Assembly (NCBI GenBank): GCA_944381495.1
Contig: CALWLJ010000017.1
Span: forward strand, 1-64,000
DNA from: an uncultured Mediterraneibacter sp.
Lineage (GTDB): Bacteria; Bacillota; Clostridia; Lachnospirales; Lachnospiraceae
Length of the DNA: 64,000 nt
Reading direction: 5' to 3'
Below the pieces are notes generated by a model. The model was given only the letters and a program-made list of their open reading frames with translations, was not told the DNA's origin and ran no database searches. The position numbers and the translations under genes are program-made. Shown here in pieces: positions 45,929 to 54,766 of the stretch. Positions within the stretch are counted from its first letter, which is position 1, and each line of letters starts with the position of its first letter.

Positions 45929-48361
45929 ATGTTAAAAAAGAGAAAGGTAATTCCATCTGAAGAGCAAAGAGAGCAAAGGATTCCAACGCCCCGATATGAT
46001 CCTGATTACAGGAAAGGACTGACGGAACAGCAGGTCCGGGAACACCGGCTTCATGGCTGGACAAATCAGGCTGTGGATCCTCCATCCAAGACGACACAGG
46101 AGATTATTCATGAGAACGTGTTCACATATTTCAACCTGATCTTTGTCGTGCTGGCAGTCCTGCTCTGTCTGGTTGGATCTTTTCGCGATCTGACCTTTCT
46201 TCCGGTTATTATTGCCAACACTCTGATCGGTATTATCCAGGAAATCCGGGCAAAGCAGGTCCTGGACAATCTGACCATGCTGAATGCGCCCCAGGTTACG
46301 GTTGTCCGGGAAGGAAGAAAGTCAGTTGTCGATGCTGAGGATCTGGTTTTGGATGATATTGTGATTTTTAAGGCGGGAAGCCAGGTGTGCGCGGATGCGG
46401 TCGTCTGTGCAGGTGAAGTACAGGTGAATGAGTCTCTGCTTACCGGAGAGTCTGATGAAATTACCAAAAGACGGGGAGCAAAACTTATGTCGGGCAGTTT
46501 TATCGTATCCGGACAATGCCATGCACGTCTTGACAAAGTGGGAGAGGATTCCTATATCTCGAAGCTGACGCTTCAGGCCAAGGAAATGCAGGAGGGGGAA
46601 CAGTCGGAGATGATTCGTTCTCTGGACAAACTGGTTAAATATGTCGGCGTGGCTATTATTCCGATTGGTATCGTACTGTTCTGTCAGGCATATTTCCTGC
46701 AGGATGACGGATTCAGGGAAGCAGTTACATCCATGGTCGCAGCGGTTATCGGAATGATCCCGGAAGGACTATATCTTTTGGCAAGTGTGGCACTGGCAGT
46801 CAGTGCAGTCAGACTGGCTCAGAAGAAAGTCCTGCTACATGATATGAAATGCATTGAGACCCTTGCAAGAGTTGATGTACTTTGTGTTGACAAGACGGGA
46901 ACCATTACAGAAAACACGATGAAGGTGCAGGGAATAGTGCCTGCAGACAAATACGATCCGGATACAATGGCTCCACTTGAACAGCTTGTGGGAGATTTTG
47001 CTGCTGCCATGACAAGGGATAATATTACCATGGCTGCCATCAAGGAGCATTTTACAAAGGTTTCGGGGAAGAAACCGGTATCGAAGACAGGTTTCTCTTC
47101 TGCGACGAAATATAGCAGCGTGACTTTTTCGGATGAGGCATATGTCTTGGGAGCGCCGGAGTTTGTACTTAAAGAGCGATATGAGGATTACGCGGAGAAG
47201 ATCACGAAATATGCATCCTCTGGTGCCCGCGTCCTTGTCTTCGGCACATATGACGGAGAGATTGACGGAAAGCCGCTGGAAAAGCCTGCAACGCCGCTGG
47301 CCTTTATTCTTCTTGCCAATCCAATCCGCGAAGCTGCAAAAGAGACATTCCGGTACTTTGCGGAACAGGGGGTAGATGTGAAAGTTATCTCAGGAGATAA
47401 CCCGGTGACCGTTTCCCAGGTGGCAAAGCACGCAGGTATCCGGAATGCGGACAAATATGTGGATGCATCAGAACTGGAGACTCCGGAACAGATCAGGACA
47501 GCAGTACAGGAAAATACGGTCTTCGGCCGCGTTACGCCCAATCAGAAACGGCAGTTTGTGAAGGCACTTAAAGAGGCGGGCCATACTGTTGCCATGACAG
47601 GGGACGGCGTCAACGATGTCCTGGCGTTGAAAGACGCAGACTGCAGTATCGCCATGGCTTCCGGAAGCGAGGCTGCGGCACAGGCATCCCAGCTTGTGCT
47701 GCTGGAGTCTGATTTCTCCTGTATGCCGCAGGTGGTGCTGGAAGGTAGAAGAGTGGTTAATAACATCCAGCGTTCAGCCAGTCTGTTCCTGGTAAAGAAT
47801 ATCTTTTCTTTCTTGTTGAGCCTGTTGTCCGTGGTGTTTATGTTTACTTACCCGCTGGAGCCGTCACAGATCTCGCTGATCAGTATGTTTACGATCGGCA
47901 TTCCGGCGTTCTTCCTGGCTATGGAGCCCAATAAGAACATTATTAAGGGACATTTCCTGACAAATGTATTTCTGAAGGCGCTTCCTGCTGCTATTACAGA
48001 TGCACTGGCTGTCGGAGCTTTGGTAATCTTTGGAAGAACATTCGGTGTGGATTCTACCGATATTTCTACAGCGGCTACTATGCTGCTTGCTATCGTTGGA
48101 TTTATGATCCTGTATAAGATCAGTGCTCCTATGAATAAGCTGAGGGCAGCGATCCTTGGAGGCTGTATCGTCGGACTACTGTTCTGCAGTATTTTCCTGA
48201 ACGATCTGTTTGCCATTACAGGGATGACTACCGAGTGTGTTATGCTCTTCGTGGTATTTGCCATCGCTACGGAGCCGGTGCTCCGCTACCTGACCCTGCT
48301 GGTTGGAAAAGTGAGATTCTATTATATGCGCTTGAGAGGAAGAAATACAGAGGAAGAATAG
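45929..48361 (+). CDS. CtpE-like P-type cation ATPase
   Basis: 810 residues. Actuator LLTGESDEIT, M4 motif MIPEGL, phosphorylation site D321 (CVDKTGTITENTM), hinge TGDGVNDVLALKDADC, and a C-terminal set of about six helices. It is shorter than P2A pumps, and GMIPEGLYLLASVALAVSAVRLA resembles mycobacterial CtpE and related Firmicute pumps, for which Ca2+ uptake has been described. The ion here is not certain. It differs clearly from the P2A pump at 41177. The start is ATG 45929, with a weak AGGAA upstream. A strong terminator follows. Confidence 0.88.
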   Translation: MLKKRKVIPSEEQREQRIPTPRYDPDYRKGLTEQQVREHRLHGWTNQAVDPPSKTTQEIIHENVFTYFNLIFVVLAVLLCLVGSFRDLTFLPVIIANTLIGIIQEIRAKQVLDNLTMLNAPQVTVVREGRKSVVDAEDLVLDDIVIFKAGSQVCADAVVCAGEVQVNESLLTGESDEITKRRGAKLMSGSFIVSGQCHARLDKVGEDSYISKLTLQAKEMQEGEQSEMIRSLDKLVKYVGVAIIPIGIVLFCQAYFLQDDGFREAVTSMVAAVIGMIPEGLYLLASVALAVSAVRLAQKKVLLHDMKCIETLARVDVLCVDKTGTITENTMKVQGIVPADKYDPDTMAPLEQLVGDFAAAMTRDNITMAAIKEHFTKVSGKKPVSKTGFSSATKYSSVTFSDEAYVLGAPEFVLKERYEDYAEKITKYASSGARVLVFGTYDGEIDGKPLEKPATPLAFILLANPIREAAKETFRYFAEQGVDVKVISGDNPVTVSQVAKHAGIRNADKYVDASELETPEQIRTAVQENTVFGRVTPNQKRQFVKALKEAGHTVAMTGDGVNDVLALKDADCSIAMASGSEAAAQASQLVLLESDFSCMPQVVLEGRRVVNNIQRSASLFLVKNIFSFLLSLLSVVFMFTYPLEPSQISLISMFTIGIPAFFLAMEPNKNIIKGHFLTNVFLKALPAAITDALAVGALVIFGRTFGVDSTDISTAATMLLAIVGFMILYKISAPMNKLRAAILGGCIVGLLFCSIFLNDLFAITGMTTECVMLFVVFAIATEPVLRYLTLLVGKVRFYYMRLRGRNTEEE

Positions 48362-48403
48362 TACACGATGCAGGGCAGAGAATATAAGAATAGCATTTAG
48401 TAA

Positions 48404-48450
48404 AAAAACCTTCTTTGGGCAGCTGATACTGTCAAAAGAAGGTTTTTCTT
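48404..48450 (+). terminator. Terminator after the CtpE-like ATPase gene
   Basis: AAAAACCTTCTTT and AAAGAAGGTTTTT form a perfect 13-bp stem around an 18-base loop, with TTTTTCTT at the end. The symmetric A/T flanks could make it bidirectional. Confidence 0.85.
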
Positions 48451-48538
48451 TATGCACGAATTTTTAAATAATTTTCGACCGTTGGTCAATTTGAATAAAA
48501 TATAACCTTTATTTAACGATATCTTGTAGATATGCAAA

Positions 48539-48567
48539 TTGAAATTTTTGCCGGTATTTGGTATATT
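48539..48567 (+). promoter_or_regulatory. Promoter of the NRPS-like gene
   Basis: TTGAAA at 48539 and TATATT at 48562, with a 17-base spacer. It is the only good promoter in the 321-base gap 48362-48682. The remaining leader (about 48574-48682) holds a small perfect hairpin TCGACT-tgc-AGTCGA and no riboswitch that I recognise. Confidence 0.7.
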
Positions 48568-48682
48568 ATCCTCGTAACATATAAACGGCAACAGGATTTT
48601 CATGGAATCGACTTGCAGTCGAAAATGGATTCTGCCCTTATTCTTTCCCTTGGGGAGAGAAGACGGAATATAGGGGGAAAAT

Positions 48683-51600
48683 ATGATTACCTACGAAAAC
48701 ACAAAAACAGTTTATGATCTGGTGGAAAATGCGGGAAAAGAGCATGGAGACAAAGTATTTCTTCGTTATGAGGACAATGATGTTATCTATGATGTTACCT
48801 ATCGGCAGTTCAGAGAGGAATGTGACGCTATTGCAGCATGGACAAAGGAACAGGATGCCAAGACAGGGCACAAGGTCCAGGTGGGGCTTCTTGGCAGCAG
48901 CAGCCATTATTATCTTGCAGTTATGCTTGGGGTTATGTCTAATGGTAATACAGTAGTGCCTCTTGATATCCAGCTGGACGTGGATGGTCTGTCAGACTGT
49001 CTGAACCGGTCAGATGTAGATATCCTTTTCTATGACTGGGAGCATCATTCCCTGACAGAGGGCGCGAAAGAAAAATGCCCCAGAGTCAGATCCTATATAT
49101 CATTTCAGCACGGAAGACATGTGCCATGTTCTGATAATATTCTTAAGGAGTTTAAAGGTCGTACAGTTACGCCCCGTGTTGCGGAGACTGACTGCGCAAT
49201 GATCCTGTTCACATCCGGAACAACAGGCCGGGGAAAAGGCGTTATGCTTTCCAACCGGAATCTGATCGATAATACATTCAGCAGTACAGATAAAAATCAC
49301 CCTGAAAATGAAATTTACTTAAATATACTTCCAATCCATCATGTATTCTGTATTAACAGTGATGTACTTGTGGCTATGCGCTATGGTGTCCTGTTGTGCC
49401 TGAACAGGGATATGAGCAAGCTGGCAGAGCATCTGCTCCTTTTTGAACCAACCTCCTTCCGGGCAGTTCCTATGGTGGCAAAGGCGCTTTATAATCGTTT
49501 CTGCCTGCTCAGGAAACAGAATCCGGATAAAAGTCAGGAGGAGCTGAAGGCGCAGGTGTTTGGCAGCCGCCTGCACAGAGTTGTGTGCGGAGGCGGATAT
49601 CTTACACCGGAACTGGCACAGAATTATATGGATCTTGGCATTTCCATCGGGCAGGGCTATGGCATGTCGGAATGTTCTCCTGTTATTTCCGCTCCGGACT
49701 GGGATCGACCGGATAAAGTAGCATCCGTGGGTAAGATTGTCGACCGTTGCCAGGTACGCATCGTGGACGGTGAGATCCAGGTGAAGAGTCCGTCTGTTAT
49801 GATGGGATATTATAAGGACCCGGAGAATACTGCAGAGGCAATCACAGATGACGGGTGGCTGAGGACTGGAGATCTGGGATATGTTGATGAGGAGAATTTC
49901 CTCTATCTGACCGGCAGGAAGAAAAATCTAATTATATTGAGCAATGGTGAAAATGTGGCTCCTGAGCAGATTGAGAATATGTTTGAGGATGAGACAATCG
50001 TAGAGGATATTCTTGTCTTTGAAGAAAATGATGTTATTACCGCGGAGATCTATCCGAATTTCAAATATGCGGAGTCCTGTGATATCACAGATATCGAGGG
50101 GGCAGTGGGAGAGAGTATTGCAAAGATCAATCAGAAGCTGCCTTCCTTCAAGCGTATCCTGAACTATCGGGTGCGCAAGGATCCATTTGAGAAGACGTCT
50201 TCCAGGAAGATCAAACGGTCCAATTATTTCAGCCAGAAGAAGCAGGAGGAAGAGAACCGGAAGAAGCTTGTCATGCCGGAAAACGGGCTTCAGCAGAAGA
50301 TTTATGATATTGTAGCCGGCATCATGGGCAATCAGGACTTCGGCATTGATACAGATTTTTACAGAGCCGGCATGGATTCTATGGGAAGCGTTCTTCTCCT
50401 GACTGAACTGGCGGATAATATGGATTTCTCCCTTACACTGGATGATCTGATGGCTCATGCTACGGTTGAGAAGCTGGAAGCATATTATATTCAGACTCAG
50501 AGCGAGGAAAAAGTGGATTACAGCGTGCGGCCGGTTTATCCGCTGACCAACCTGCAGATTTATTTTGCATATGTGATGAGGGGCAACACAACAGCCAACC
50601 TGCCGTCGCTGATCCATCTGGATGACAGCGTAGATCTGAATCGACTGAAAACAGCTGTCGAGGACTTGTTTGATGTCCATCCAGGTCTGAAATCCATTAT
50701 CCAGCTGGACGACGGAGCATATAAGAGTTTCCGTCATGATGATATGCGGGTTAATATCCCTATCATCAGCCAGACAGATGAAGAGTTTCAGGAGACCCGG
50801 CAGCACCTTCTTGTGCCTTACATGTATGAAAAGGATGAACCGCTTTACCATGCGGGCATTTATCAGACAGACAGCGCGAACTATCTGTTCCTTGATATCG
50901 CTCATATTGTAGGAGACGGTATGACACTGAAGATCCTTTTCGAGGATCTGAATGACCTGTATGCCGGAAAGCCGGTAGAGAAAGAGAATTATACGCTGTT
51001 CGAATATGTGCTGGATGAAAAGGCAAGGGATGCGAAAGGAAAGAGAGAGCAGGATATCACTTACTACCAGAAGCTGATGAAAGACCTTAAAATCCGCAAG
51101 AGCATCCTGACACTCAGAGATTTCCATGATTTAAACAGAGGTGAAAATGGATCGTTAAAGGGCAGGTTTAACATCAGTCCTAATCAGCTGAACGCCTTCT
51201 GCAGGAAGCACAGAGTATCTGAGAATGTCATGTTCCTGACCGCATATAATTACTGTATCAGTATTTTCAGTAATGAAAAGGATGTAGTCAGCACCAGCAT
51301 CCACAGCGGACGTACAGACAGCCGCTGGACCAGGCTTGCAGGACCGCTGTTCCTGAGCTATCTGTTCCGCTACACCAATGTTCCTCACCAGACGGTCCCG
51401 CAGCTGCTGAACAGTTCGGCGCGCCAGATCATGGAGACGATGCGCTGTCACATTTCTGCGCTCCATGCGGATGAAATGTTTTTCCAGTATCAGGGAGATA
51501 TCCTGAACCTTGATGAAATCGGCGGAGCACCGGCATACAGGGAACCGATCCAGCTGGATTCACTTCCGTTCCACCTACAGGTGATGTCCAACAAGAAAGG

Positions 51601-52288
51601 ATTCTATTTCTACGAGCTGAGATACTGGAAGAACCGTTTTGATGAACAGCAGCTGAAGATATTTATGGAATGTATGGATATCATTATGGAGGCTATGCTT
51701 ACGGAGCCATCAGTGCGCCGTCTGAAAAAGCATCTGCCGGAACGGCTTTTCCCGAAGCACTTCTTCCTGAAAGCAGGAGCGGTAAATGAGGCAGCGGGAT
51801 CAGAGCTGATTCATGATGTGTCAAAGGATACATTGGTAAAGGCATATGTTTTTGACGAGACATGCCGCAAGCAGCCATTTGGAGCATGGGGTACTCTTTA
51901 TATTATGGATCATCCGACGAAAGACTGGACAGACAAGATCACTAATCCGTATGGACCTGGCGTACTGTACCAGACCGGACTCAATGCAAGGATCCTCCCG
52001 GATGGAAGCCTGGATATCCTTGAGAGATGCGGCAGGACGATCATGGTTGAGAATCTGACTGGACGGGATTTCCTGGACCTTGGGAAGCTGGAGGATGTTC
52101 TCGAGGATTATGACGGAATCGAACATGCGGAAGCATATACATGCTGGGGGCCGGATCACCGGCTTATGCTCTGCGCGGATATAACTGGTGAGAAAGAACC
52201 AGATTTGGAAAAGCTGAGCTGCTATATTGCCCAGAAGGTGGAATCGTGTCTGGTGCCGAAGAAGATCAGTTTTACCGCAAAGCTATAA
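48683..52288 (+). CDS. NRPS-like protein: adenylation, carrier, condensation, partial A-domain end
   Basis: 1201 residues. An ANL adenylation domain (1-530) has A3 LFTSGTTGRGKG (about 176), A5 GYGMSE, A7 RTGDLGYVDEE, A8 GRKKNLIILSNGE, and lysine in KTSSRKIKR (G of the usual motif replaced by R). A carrier domain follows with S566 (GMDSMGS). A condensation domain (about 615-1045) has AHIVGDG in place of HHxxxDG; the catalytic second His (H741) and Asp (D745) remain. A final segment (about 1090-1201) resembles the last subdomain of an A domain (LYQTGLNARILPDGSLDILER), with YRTGD changed to YQTGL and no core before it. No thioesterase or reductase is present. The protein has its own promoter and terminator. 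It would join an activated acid to an acceptor; the product is unknown. Confidence 0.88.
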   Translation: MITYENTKTVYDLVENAGKEHGDKVFLRYEDNDVIYDVTYRQFREECDAIAAWTKEQDAKTGHKVQVGLLGSSSHYYLAVMLGVMSNGNTVVPLDIQLDVDGLSDCLNRSDVDILFYDWEHHSLTEGAKEKCPRVRSYISFQHGRHVPCSDNILKEFKGRTVTPRVAETDCAMILFTSGTTGRGKGVMLSNRNLIDNTFSSTDKNHPENEIYLNILPIHHVFCINSDVLVAMRYGVLLCLNRDMSKLAEHLLLFEPTSFRAVPMVAKALYNRFCLLRKQNPDKSQEELKAQVFGSRLHRVVCGGGYLTPELAQNYMDLGISIGQGYGMSECSPVISAPDWDRPDKVASVGKIVDRCQVRIVDGEIQVKSPSVMMGYYKDPENTAEAITDDGWLRTGDLGYVDEENFLYLTGRKKNLIILSNGENVAPEQIENMFEDETIVEDILVFEENDVITAEIYPNFKYAESCDITDIEGAVGESIAKINQKLPSFKRILNYRVRKDPFEKTSSRKIKRSNYFSQKKQEEENRKKLVMPENGLQQKIYDIVAGIMGNQDFGIDTDFYRAGMDSMGSVLLLTELADNMDFSLTLDDLMAHATVEKLEAYYIQTQSEEKVDYSVRPVYPLTNLQIYFAYVMRGNTTANLPSLIHLDDSVDLNRLKTAVEDLFDVHPGLKSIIQLDDGAYKSFRHDDMRVNIPIISQTDEEFQETRQHLLVPYMYEKDEPLYHAGIYQTDSANYLFLDIAHIVGDGMTLKILFEDLNDLYAGKPVEKENYTLFEYVLDEKARDAKGKREQDITYYQKLMKDLKIRKSILTLRDFHDLNRGENGSLKGRFNISPNQLNAFCRKHRVSENVMFLTAYNYCISIFSNEKDVVSTSIHSGRTDSRWTRLAGPLFLSYLFRYTNVPHQTVPQLLNSSARQIMETMRCHISALHADEMFFQYQGDILNLDEIGGAPAYREPIQLDSLPFHLQVMSNKKGFYFYELRYWKNRFDEQQLKIFMECMDIIMEAMLTEPSVRRLKKHLPERLFPKHFFLKAGAVNEAAGSELIHDVSKDTLVKAYVFDETCRKQPFGAWGTLYIMDHPTKDWTDKITNPYGPGVLYQTGLNARILPDGSLDILERCGRTIMVENLTGRDFLDLGKLEDVLEDYDGIEHAEAYTCWGPDHRLMLCADITGEKEPDLEKLSCYIAQKVESCLVPKKISFTAKL

Positions 52289-52334
52289 ATCCATATAAAA
52301 AAACGAAATTACCTATTTACCTTTTGTGAATTGT

Positions 52335-52390
52335 ATGATAGTGTTAGTACAGTAAAGCATGGCTTTGCTGCATTAACACTATCATTTTCT
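52335..52390 (+). terminator. Terminator after the NRPS-like gene
   Basis: ATGATAGTGTTA pairs with TAACACTATCAT over 12 bases. An inner helix CAGTAAAGC/GCTTTGCTG extends it, followed by TTTTCTTAT. Confidence 0.82.
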
Positions 52391-52405
52391 TATCTCGGAA
52401 AGGGA

Positions 52406-52443
52406 GTCTGCGGACCAGGCAGTAACTCTGCCGCAACGCAGAC
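52406..52443 (+). promoter_or_regulatory. Two-helix structured element in the leader of the ABC exporter genes
   Basis: GTCTGCG/CGCAGAC (7 bp) encloses GGCAG/CTGCC (5 bp, loop TAACT). No T run follows, so it is not a terminator. It lies 28 bases before the ATPase start, downstream of a terminator, and could be a cis-regulatory or stabilising structure. The class is not recognised. Confidence 0.4.
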
Positions 52444-52470
52444 CGGAATAAGAGGGAAAGGAAGCAGGAG

Positions 52471-53385
52471 ATGAAATTAGAGGTAATCAATCTGAAAAAG
52501 AGTTTCGGAGATAAAGAAGTACTCCATGGAATCTCTTTTTCCATCGAAAGCGGAAAGGCGCTTGGTCTTCTGGGAAGGAATGGCGCAGGAAAAACGACTA
52601 CCATCCGTATTCTGATGGATGTGTTCCACGCAAATGAAGGATCGATTCTGGTAGATGGGAAACCGTTCCGGACAAAGGATTTCCGAATCGGATATCTGCC
52701 GGAGGAAAGAGGACTGTATCCGAAGAAAGGAGTGCTGGAGCAGCTGATGTACCTTGCTCAGCTGCGGGGAAGCAGCCGCGCTGATGCGAAGGAACAGTCC
52801 ATGCGCTGGCTGAAACGGCTGGAAGTGGACGAATATGCCCAGAGGAAGCTGGAGACGCTGTCAAAAGGAAATCAGCAGAAAGTGCAGCTTGCGCAGACAC
52901 TGGTCTGCAATCCGGATCTTGTGATCCTGGATGAGCCTTTCAGCGGTCTGGATCCGGTAAACTCCCAGATACTTAAGGATGTGATCCGTGAGCAGATACA
53001 GGACGGGAAGCTGGTGATCTTTTCCAGCCATCAGATGAGCTATGTGGAAGAGTTCTGTGAGGATATCGTGCTCATCAACCATGGAGATGTGGTGCTCTCC
53101 GGAGACCTTGCCGAGATTAAGAGAGAATATGGACGCAACCGCCTCGTGATCGGCCTGGGGACAGAGTTCGAAGAGCCGCAGATGACTCTTGAGGACTGTC
53201 TGGGAAGCATGATACGCGTCGTGGGAAGACGAAAGGAAAAGGTGATCGTGGAGCTGAAGGATGGCTGTACCAGAGAACAGCTGCTTGCAGGACTTCTTGA
53301 GACAAGGCTGATCCCGGAAGATTTCGGAAATTACGAACCGTCTCTGACGGAGATATTTGTGGAAAAGGCAGGTGACCAGGCATGA
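52471..53385 (+). CDS. ABC exporter ATP-binding protein, NatA type
   Basis: 304 residues. Walker A GRNGAGKTTTI, Q-loop region GYLPEERGLYPKKGV, signature LSKGNQQKVQ, Walker B LVILDEPFSGLDP and the switch His in SSHQMS. A C-terminal extension of about 90 residues is typical of NatA-like subunits. The PEERGLYP motif and the 4-base overlap with the NatB-like permease gene support an ABC-2 exporter. Family members export Na+, antibiotics or peptides; the substrate here is open. Confidence 0.92.
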   Translation: MKLEVINLKKSFGDKEVLHGISFSIESGKALGLLGRNGAGKTTTIRILMDVFHANEGSILVDGKPFRTKDFRIGYLPEERGLYPKKGVLEQLMYLAQLRGSSRADAKEQSMRWLKRLEVDEYAQRKLETLSKGNQQKVQLAQTLVCNPDLVILDEPFSGLDPVNSQILKDVIREQIQDGKLVIFSSHQMSYVEEFCEDIVLINHGDVVLSGDLAEIKREYGRNRLVIGLGTEFEEPQMTLEDCLGSMIRVVGRRKEKVIVELKDGCTREQLLAGLLETRLIPEDFGNYEPSLTEIFVEKAGDQA

Positions 53386-54656
53386 GACAGTTTCTGACGG
53401 TATTGAAATTTGAGCTGAATAACTATTTTAAAAATAAGAGTTTCCTGCTGACGACCATTGTCTTAATGATCCTTGCCGTCGGCATCATTGCAGTGCCCGG
53501 GGTCATAATGAATATGGACCGGGGCGAATCGGGGAACAGCGCCGTTTCCGGAAGCGTTTCGGCGGGAGAGGAAGCAGATGGAGATGATTCAGAAGAAAGT
53601 CCAGTGTTTTTTGCACTTTGGGATAAAAACGGCAGTATCGTGGATACCGGGGCCTTCGCTGCATCTATGGGGATGAATGTAGAGTGGATCAGCTGTACAG
53701 ATGCGGATCAGGTAGAAAAGGCAGTTAACAGCGGAGAAGCGGAAGCCGGGTTTATCGTAGAGGATCTGCTTCACTATACTTATGTGGTGGAGAATAATTC
53801 CATGTATGATATGAACCAGGAAGCATTTTCTCAGGCTGCAGCCGTGACATACCGTGCGCAGATACTGACAGATCAGGGGATAGATCCGGTACAGATTGAG
53901 ACCTTGTATCAGACCCAGCCGGCAGTAGAGACTCAGATTCTGGGCAAGGACAGTGCGGGAAATTACGCCTATACATATATGCTGATCATGGTGCTGTATT
54001 TCCTTCTGATCTTCTATGGACAGATGATCGCCACATCTGTGACGTCAGAGAAGAGCAACAGAGCCATCGAGATCCTTGTTACCAGTGTGGACAGCAACAG
54101 TCTGATATTTGGAAAGGTGCTGGCAGGAGCCATAGCCGGACTGATCCAGTGCGCGCTGATCCTTGGCAGTGCAGTTGGGGCTTATCAGATCTTCGGCGAG
54201 AGCTGGGGCGGACTGTTGGATAATGTATTCGACATACCGATCCCGGTATGGGCGGCCTTTGCAGTATTTGGGATCATGGGCTATCTGCTGTATGCCTTCT
54301 GTTTCGGAATGCTGGGCGCACTGGTTTCCAAGACAGAGGATATCAGTAAGGCGGCAACACCTATTACTATGATTTATCTTGTGTCCTTTTTTATTGCCAT
54401 CTTCGGAATGACTGACAGTGACGGCATATTAATGAAAGTGGCATCCTTTATTCCGTTTACTTCAAGCAATGGAATGTTGATCCGGATCTCCATGGGCAGT
54501 GTGGAGATATGGGAGATCATCATATCGGGAGTGCTCCTTGCCGCAACATGCGCTGTAACGGGATTCCTTGCGGCGAAGATCTTCCGGTTCGGAACGCTGA
54601 TGTACGGCAATCCTATCAAGTTCACAACAGCGCTGAAGAAGATACGGGAGAAATAG
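53382..54656 (+). CDS. ABC-2 type permease, NatB type
   Basis: 424 residues. One N-terminal helix (about 20-42), a large extracellular domain (about 45-200), then five or six helices with TSVTSEKSNRAIEILVTSV, the ABC-2 coupling motif found in NatB and its relatives. The ATG overlaps the ATPase stop codon by 4 bases (ATGA). Together the two genes form a complete exporter. A promoter/terminator composite follows. Confidence 0.92.
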   Translation: MRQFLTVLKFELNNYFKNKSFLLTTIVLMILAVGIIAVPGVIMNMDRGESGNSAVSGSVSAGEEADGDDSEESPVFFALWDKNGSIVDTGAFAASMGMNVEWISCTDADQVEKAVNSGEAEAGFIVEDLLHYTYVVENNSMYDMNQEAFSQAAAVTYRAQILTDQGIDPVQIETLYQTQPAVETQILGKDSAGNYAYTYMLIMVLYFLLIFYGQMIATSVTSEKSNRAIEILVTSVDSNSLIFGKVLAGAIAGLIQCALILGSAVGAYQIFGESWGGLLDNVFDIPIPVWAAFAVFGIMGYLLYAFCFGMLGALVSKTEDISKAATPITMIYLVSFFIAIFGMTDSDGILMKVASFIPFTSSNGMLIRISMGSVEIWEIIISGVLLAATCAVTGFLAAKIFRFGTLMYGNPIKFTTALKKIREK

Positions 54657-54672
54657 AACCGCAGGCGCAATT

Positions 54673-54701
54673 TTGACAGTGAAACAGGCATACTGTATAA
54701 T
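54673..54701 (+). promoter_or_regulatory. Fully consensus promoter nested in a terminator hairpin
   Basis: TTGACA, 17-base spacer, TATAAT: all twelve bases match the consensus. The -10 lies in the loop of the terminator hairpin at 54682-54726. It drives the P1 peptidase gene, whose ATG is 65 bases downstream of the -10. Confidence 0.85.
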
Positions 54702-54726
54702 GTGAGATACGGTGTGCCTGTTTTTG
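54682..54726 (+). terminator. Terminator of the natAB-like genes, overlapping a promoter
   Basis: AAACAGGCATAC pairs with GTGTGCCTGTTT (one G-U), then TTTTG. RNA read from upstream forms the hairpin; RNA started at the nested promoter (start near 54708) lacks the 5' arm and escapes it. Confidence 0.85.
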
Positions 54727-54766
54727 TACTATTAGGATGCCCGTTTATAAGCAAAAGGAGGAGAAA

